A stretch of 42,188 bases of DNA, from the NCBI GenBank assembly GCA_946413585.1, contig CAMKLG010000026.1:1-42188 (forward strand), written 5' to 3'. This DNA comes from an uncultured Bacteroidales bacterium. GTDB taxonomy: Bacteria; Bacteroidota; Bacteroidia; Bacteroidales; WCHB1-69. How positions within the stretch are numbered: position 1 is the stretch's first letter; each line of letters begins with the position of its first letter. Positions 39,352 to 42,188 of this stretch are shown piece after piece. The notes beneath the pieces are model-generated. The model searched no databases. It was not told the origin of the DNA and was given only the letters and a program-made list of their open reading frames with translations. The position numbers were made by a program, and so were the translations under genes.

Positions 39352-39813
39352 ATGAAAAACGTTTTGAAAACATTTGGATTGATGCTGTTCTGCGTCTGTT
39401 TCTCCTGTGCCGTTTTCGCACAGTCGGAAAGCATGGGCAAACTGTTCAACAAGTACGAAAAGAAACGTCATTTCGAGAAATTTGAATATGGAGAGCAGAA
39501 GCCCGTTTGGCTGAACCTCATCGCACACAACGCCTCTTTCGTTAAAATCCTCACCTGCGATGCCAAACCTAAATCCCACAAATACAAGAAGTTCAACCAG
39601 GATATCCGAAAATCGATGGAGAATTTCAACATCGTCTTCGAACTTAACGAAGGCGACTATCTGTTGAAGATTTGCGCCTCTGAAAAGGACGGGAGAGGTT
39701 GCTCCGATTACGTGGTTGTTAGTCGATTAGGCGACAAAGAGCGGGTAATTTGGCTCTATGGAAGAACGAATCTGAAGAAATTTATCGACTACGTTAGGGA
39801 TTCGTTGATGTAA
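39352..39813 (+). CDS. Small exported protein, possibly DUF4252-like
   Basis: The 153-residue product has a signal peptide (MKNVLKTFGLMLFCVCFSC and AVFAQ). The mature part has a SMGKLFNKYEKKRHFEKFEY start, a central strand-rich stretch (FNIVFELNEGDYLLKICASE) and a helical end (NLKKFIDYVRDSLM). This resembles the small Bacteroidota DUF4252-type proteins in length and layout, but the match is weak and I cannot confirm it. Two cysteines remain after cleavage (positions about 69 and 102). It ends at the shared terminator with hutI. Confidence 0.7.
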   Translation: MKNVLKTFGLMLFCVCFSCAVFAQSESMGKLFNKYEKKRHFEKFEYGEQKPVWLNLIAHNASFVKILTCDAKPKSHKYKKFNQDIRKSMENFNIVFELNEGDYLLKICASEKDGRGCSDYVVVSRLGDKERVIWLYGRTNLKKFIDYVRDSLM

Positions 39814-39814
39814 T

Positions 39815-39846
39815 AAAAAATCCCCCTCGTCCGAGGGGGATTTTTT
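39815..39846. terminator. Bidirectional terminator between the small exported protein and hutI
   Basis: TCCCCCTC and GAGGGGGA form an 8-bp stem with a GTCC loop, flanked by an A tract on the left and a T tract on the right. The hutI stop codon (TAA, 39845-39847 on the minus strand) lies inside the tract, so the two convergent genes share the signal. Confidence 0.93.
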
Positions 39847-41098
39847 AATGTCGTTTGCCGTTCAGGAAAATCTGTTCCACCTTGTTGCTTCCGAACGCGT
39901 AGTTCATGTAGTAGAGAGTGTCCATCGGCTTGGTAATGAAGAAGTTGGCGATTTTGCCTTTCGTAATAGTGCCTAGCTCGCGCCAAACGTCCATGGCGTA
40001 GGCCGTATTGATGGTGGTGGCGTTGACCGTCTCTTCGGGCAGCATCTTGTACATGACGGAACCCATGGCGAAGACCAACTGCATATTGCCGGACGGACAG
40101 GAGCCAGGGTTGAAGTCGGAGGCCAATGCGACCGGCAGACCGCCTTCGATCATCTTGCGGATGGGGGCACATTGCATGCCGAGGAAGAAGGCCGCGCCAG
40201 GCAATACCGTGGGCATCGTTTCGCTCTTGTAGAGTGCCTTAATTTCCTCATCACCAGTGTATTCCAAATGGTCAACAGACAACGCATTGTACTTCACGCC
40301 GACTTGGATACCGCCAGAGCAAGCCATCTCGTTGGCATGGATTTTCGGGCGCAGACCATATTTGATGCCTTGCATCAGGATGCGCTCGGTCTGCTCCACG
40401 GTGAAGAAGCCCTTGTCGCAGAAAACGTCCACAAAATCAGCGAGTTCCTCTGCAGCCACCATCGGAATCATCTCATTGATAATGAGATCCACATAGCCGT
40501 CGGGGTCGTCTTTATAAAGCAGCGGTACCGCGTGCGCGCCGAGGAAATTGGCCTTGATAGTGAGCGGGGAGTTCTCTTTCAGCTTGCGAATGACACGCAG
40601 CATCTTGAGCTCGTCCTCAGTGGTAAGACCGTAGCCGCTCTTGATCTCGCACGCGCCCGTGCCGAAAGAGGCCATCTCCTCCAACCGTTGCCAAGCCTGG
40701 TCGTAGAGCTCCTCCTCGGAGGTTTCGTGCAGCCGTTTCGCGGAGTTGAGAATGCCGCCACCGCGTTTGAAAATCTCCTCGTAGCTCAAGCCCTTGATTT
40801 TGTCAATGTACTCCACCTCGCGGCTGCCCGCATACACGATGTGCGTGTGCGAATCGCAGAAGGAGGGGAACACGAACTTGCCCGTAGCGTCGATTTCCTC
40901 GATGGGCTCCTTGATTTTCTTCAGGATGTCGGGGTTGAAGTCCTCCATCTTGCCGAACTCCTTGATTTTGTCGCCCTCGGTGAGGAGGTAGGCGTTGTCG
41001 ATGACGGGGAGGTTCTGCATCTCCTTGCCGGCGCGGAACTTGATGGATTTGGGTTCCGCCTGCACTAATTGCTTTATGTTTTTTACTAAAATTGCCAT
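39845..41098 (-). CDS. hutI: Imidazolonepropionase
   Basis: HutI hydrolyses imidazolone-5-propionate to N-formimino-L-glutamate in histidine degradation. The 417-residue amidohydrolase has the metal site FCDSHTHIVYAGSR, EIKSGYGLTTEDELKML (substrate block), ANFLGAHAVP, KIHANEMACSGGIQVG, LSVDHLEYTGDE and ALASDFNPGSCPSGNMQLV, all family signatures. A promoter-like ACACTTTG stands about 27 nt upstream and a palindrome lies behind it (41144-41158). No other hut genes are in the window. Confidence 0.96.
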   Translation of the reverse strand: MAILVKNIKQLVQAEPKSIKFRAGKEMQNLPVIDNAYLLTEGDKIKEFGKMEDFNPDILKKIKEPIEEIDATGKFVFPSFCDSHTHIVYAGSREVEYIDKIKGLSYEEIFKRGGGILNSAKRLHETSEEELYDQAWQRLEEMASFGTGACEIKSGYGLTTEDELKMLRVIRKLKENSPLTIKANFLGAHAVPLLYKDDPDGYVDLIINEMIPMVAAEELADFVDVFCDKGFFTVEQTERILMQGIKYGLRPKIHANEMACSGGIQVGVKYNALSVDHLEYTGDEEIKALYKSETMPTVLPGAAFFLGMQCAPIRKMIEGGLPVALASDFNPGSCPSGNMQLVFAMGSVMYKMLPEETVNATTINTAYAMDVWRELGTITKGKIANFFITKPMDTLYYMNYAFGSNKVEQIFLNGKRH

Positions 41099-41143
41099 AG
41101 TAGGTAAGATTTAAATGGATGCGCCAAAGTGTATAGGCAATTA

Positions 41144-41158
41144 CTCGCATTATGCGAG
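41144..41158. promoter_or_regulatory. Palindrome CTCGCAT-TATGCGAG upstream of hutI
   Basis: A 7-bp inverted repeat with no unpaired loop base to speak of lies between the lipoprotein stop (41167) and the hutI promoter-like element (41125-41134). It lacks a T run, so it looks more like an operator than a terminator, possibly controlling hutI. Confidence 0.35.
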
Positions 41159-41166
41159 GTTGTCCG

Positions 41167-41964
41167 TTAGTTCACTTTTGTCATGCTAAAGTTGGCAACG
41201 TAGGTGGTGCCGTCATCGTGAGCACGCAACGCCGTCCACAACATCACGCCGTCCTTGATGGATGCGATTTCCCACCATTCGCGGTTCTCCACCTGACCTT
41301 CACCATTGTTCATCCAGCGTGTACAAAGCAGGTTGCCGTCTACGAAATATTCGGAAAAGGAATTCACATCGCTCACCCATTGGCCATCTTCCGTCTGGCG
41401 ATAATAAACGTAGGTGCCGTCGGTCTTGTACTCCCAGCGGTGGAGCTCACCGTCGTCAAATTCGGAGCCTTCCTGACTGGAGATACGGCCTTCCCAAAGA
41501 CCGATAACATCGTTTTTATAATCAACTGTAACGCGTTTCAGGATGACGTCTTCCTCGGGATAGTTGAATGCGTTCCCATTCGTGTGTAAAGTTGCCTTGA
41601 AGTGGCATGACATCTCGTTGTCTGTAATGGAATTGACAATGTATTTAAAAACAACTGTTTTGGCCTCGTTGATCTGTGCAGTGACCGTCACAACGCTGTC
41701 GGCAATTTGGAGGTCGCATTCCAAATAGGGATCCCATTTAGCATCCGTCTGGGTGTAATCAGATCTTGATGCGCTAAGGACTGCTTTTGTGTCGGAGACG
41801 AAGGTGATAATCATTTTCTCGTTGGTCAGCGCGGGCCAGCCATTGATTTCAGCCTGTATCCATTTGCCAATCAGTTTGTCAGACAGTTTTTCCTTGTTTT
41901 TGTCTTTGTCGCATCCGCAGAGGATGGTGGCCGCAACAGCCAGCATTAATAATACTTTCTTCAT
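41167..41964 (-). CDS. Lipocalin-like lipoprotein
   Basis: The 265-residue protein has a lipoprotein signal (MKKVLLMLAVAATILCGC, Cys at position 18) and then two lipocalin-like segments of roughly 115 residues. Each begins with a G-x-W strand (LIGKWIQAEING near 37 and VIGLWEGRIS near 153) followed by beta strands rich in Thr, Val and aromatic residues. Proteins of this sort are common lipoproteins in gut Bacteroidota, without a known function. A -7 element TACTTTTG lies at 41990-41997, 26 nt before the start. Confidence 0.8.
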   Translation of the reverse strand: MKKVLLMLAVAATILCGCDKDKNKEKLSDKLIGKWIQAEINGWPALTNEKMIITFVSDTKAVLSASRSDYTQTDAKWDPYLECDLQIADSVVTVTAQINEAKTVVFKYIVNSITDNEMSCHFKATLHTNGNAFNYPEEDVILKRVTVDYKNDVIGLWEGRISSQEGSEFDDGELHRWEYKTDGTYVYYRQTEDGQWVSDVNSFSEYFVDGNLLCTRWMNNGEGQVENREWWEIASIKDGVMLWTALRAHDDGTTYVANFSMTKVN

Positions 41965-41989
41965 AATGTAACTTTATTTTTTATGGCTG

Positions 41990-41997
41990 CAAAAGTA
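41990..41997 (-). promoter_or_regulatory. -7 element of the lipocalin-like lipoprotein promoter
   Basis: Minus-strand TACTTTTG, 26 nt before the start codon, matches TAnnTTTG. It lies in the short A/T-rich spacer before the partial peptidase gene. Confidence 0.5.
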
Positions 41998-42069
41998 CAA
42001 AAAATAATTATGGGGACCTCTATTTTTACTCTTTCAAAAACTATCAAGCCGGATTTATAAAGCCTGAGT

Positions 42070-42188
42070 CTATTTCTGCATCGTCGTCGGATGCATATCA
42101 ACGCGGGTGTAGATTTCGGGGTGGAAGTACTTCTTCATGAATTCGACCATCTCTTTCTTGGTAACCGAATTGACGATGTTGTCGTATT
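42070..42188 (-). CDS. C-terminal end of an M16-type (insulinase-family) peptidase, partial
   Basis: The last 119 bases translate on the minus strand to a 38-residue C-terminal fragment (about YDNIVNSVTKKEMVEFMKKY, then FHPEIYTRVDMHPTTMQK) and a TAG at 42070-42072. The words TKKEMVEFMKKY and TRVDMHP are typical of the end of periplasmic M16 zinc peptidases of Bacteroidota, where the last helix and strand lie. The start and catalytic part are outside the window. Low sequence coverage limits certainty. Confidence 0.55.
   Translation of the reverse strand, partial: YDNIVNSVTKKEMVEFMKKYFHPEIYTRVDMHPTTMQK

Noticed and set aside
40172-41068. A 298-residue plus-strand open frame inside hutI
   Set aside because: It is an antisense shadow; hutI has all expected motifs on the minus strand.
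1-42188. Mobile element genes such as transposases, integrases or phage structural genes
   Set aside because: I looked for them because of the repeats and the AT-rich operon but found no open frame with such motifs in this window.

Overview
The window is about 42 kb from a chromosome of a member of Bacteroidota, most likely Bacteroidales. The evidence is consistent throughout. Promoters have the Bacteroidota -7 form TAnnTTTG. The families are typical of that group: DUF4369 and DUF4340 proteins, WG-repeat proteins, a TonB-type C-terminal domain fused to a sensor-like protein, a stand-alone short Pta, and a methylmalonyl-CoA mutase small subunit. Intergenic spacers carry low-complexity palindromic repeats. 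No integrase, transposase or phage structural gene is visible, and the species cannot be named from the sequence alone.

Region 1 (1-5595) is accessory. A compact, visibly AT-rich three-gene operon on the minus strand encodes an N4/N6-type DNA methyltransferase, a 754-residue protein carrying two separate GHKL ATPase modules (a MORC/MutL/Hsp90-like one at the N-terminus and a histidine-kinase-like one at the C-terminus), and a receiver-like protein with a phosphoacceptor-type aspartate. The genes are spaced 3 nt apart or overlap by 8 nt. The set looks like a DNA-modification module wired to a two-component phosphorelay, and it is the best candidate here for an undescribed defence or epigenetic-signalling system. 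A hypothetical acidic protein lies just upstream.

Region 2 (5596-12307) holds tandem repeats, an isoprenylcysteine-methyltransferase-like membrane protein, a fused ThrE-type exporter, two paralogous exported WG-repeat proteins (one with a TonB C-terminal domain) around a small exported protein, and a HicAB toxin-antitoxin locus whose toxin gene is broken by an in-frame amber codon.

Region 3 (12361-22570, all minus strand) is mainly housekeeping: an exported nitroreductase/flavin-reductase fusion, MutY, an OmpA-like lipoprotein, a YigZ/IMPACT protein, RibD, a DUF4340 membrane protein, an Old-Yellow-Enzyme-like oxidoreductase, a small beta-barrel, TatD and a MATE transporter.

Region 4 (22693-34791) has the methylmalonyl-CoA mutase small subunit (without its large subunit beside it), a SIMPL protein and RidA on the plus strand; a UbiA prenyltransferase, tRNA-Glu(CTC), endonuclease IV, PurM and QueA on the minus strand; then PepT, ValS and an unlisted 54-residue membrane protein on the plus strand.

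Region 5 (34932-42188) has a LolC/E-type permease, Pta, ComF, three small exported or lipoproteins, imidazolonepropionase (histidine degradation), a lipocalin-like lipoprotein and the C-terminal end of an M16-type peptidase cut by the window edge. Several intrinsic terminators are clear, two of them shared by convergent genes. Palindromic or phrase-like intergenic repeats recur at several loci.
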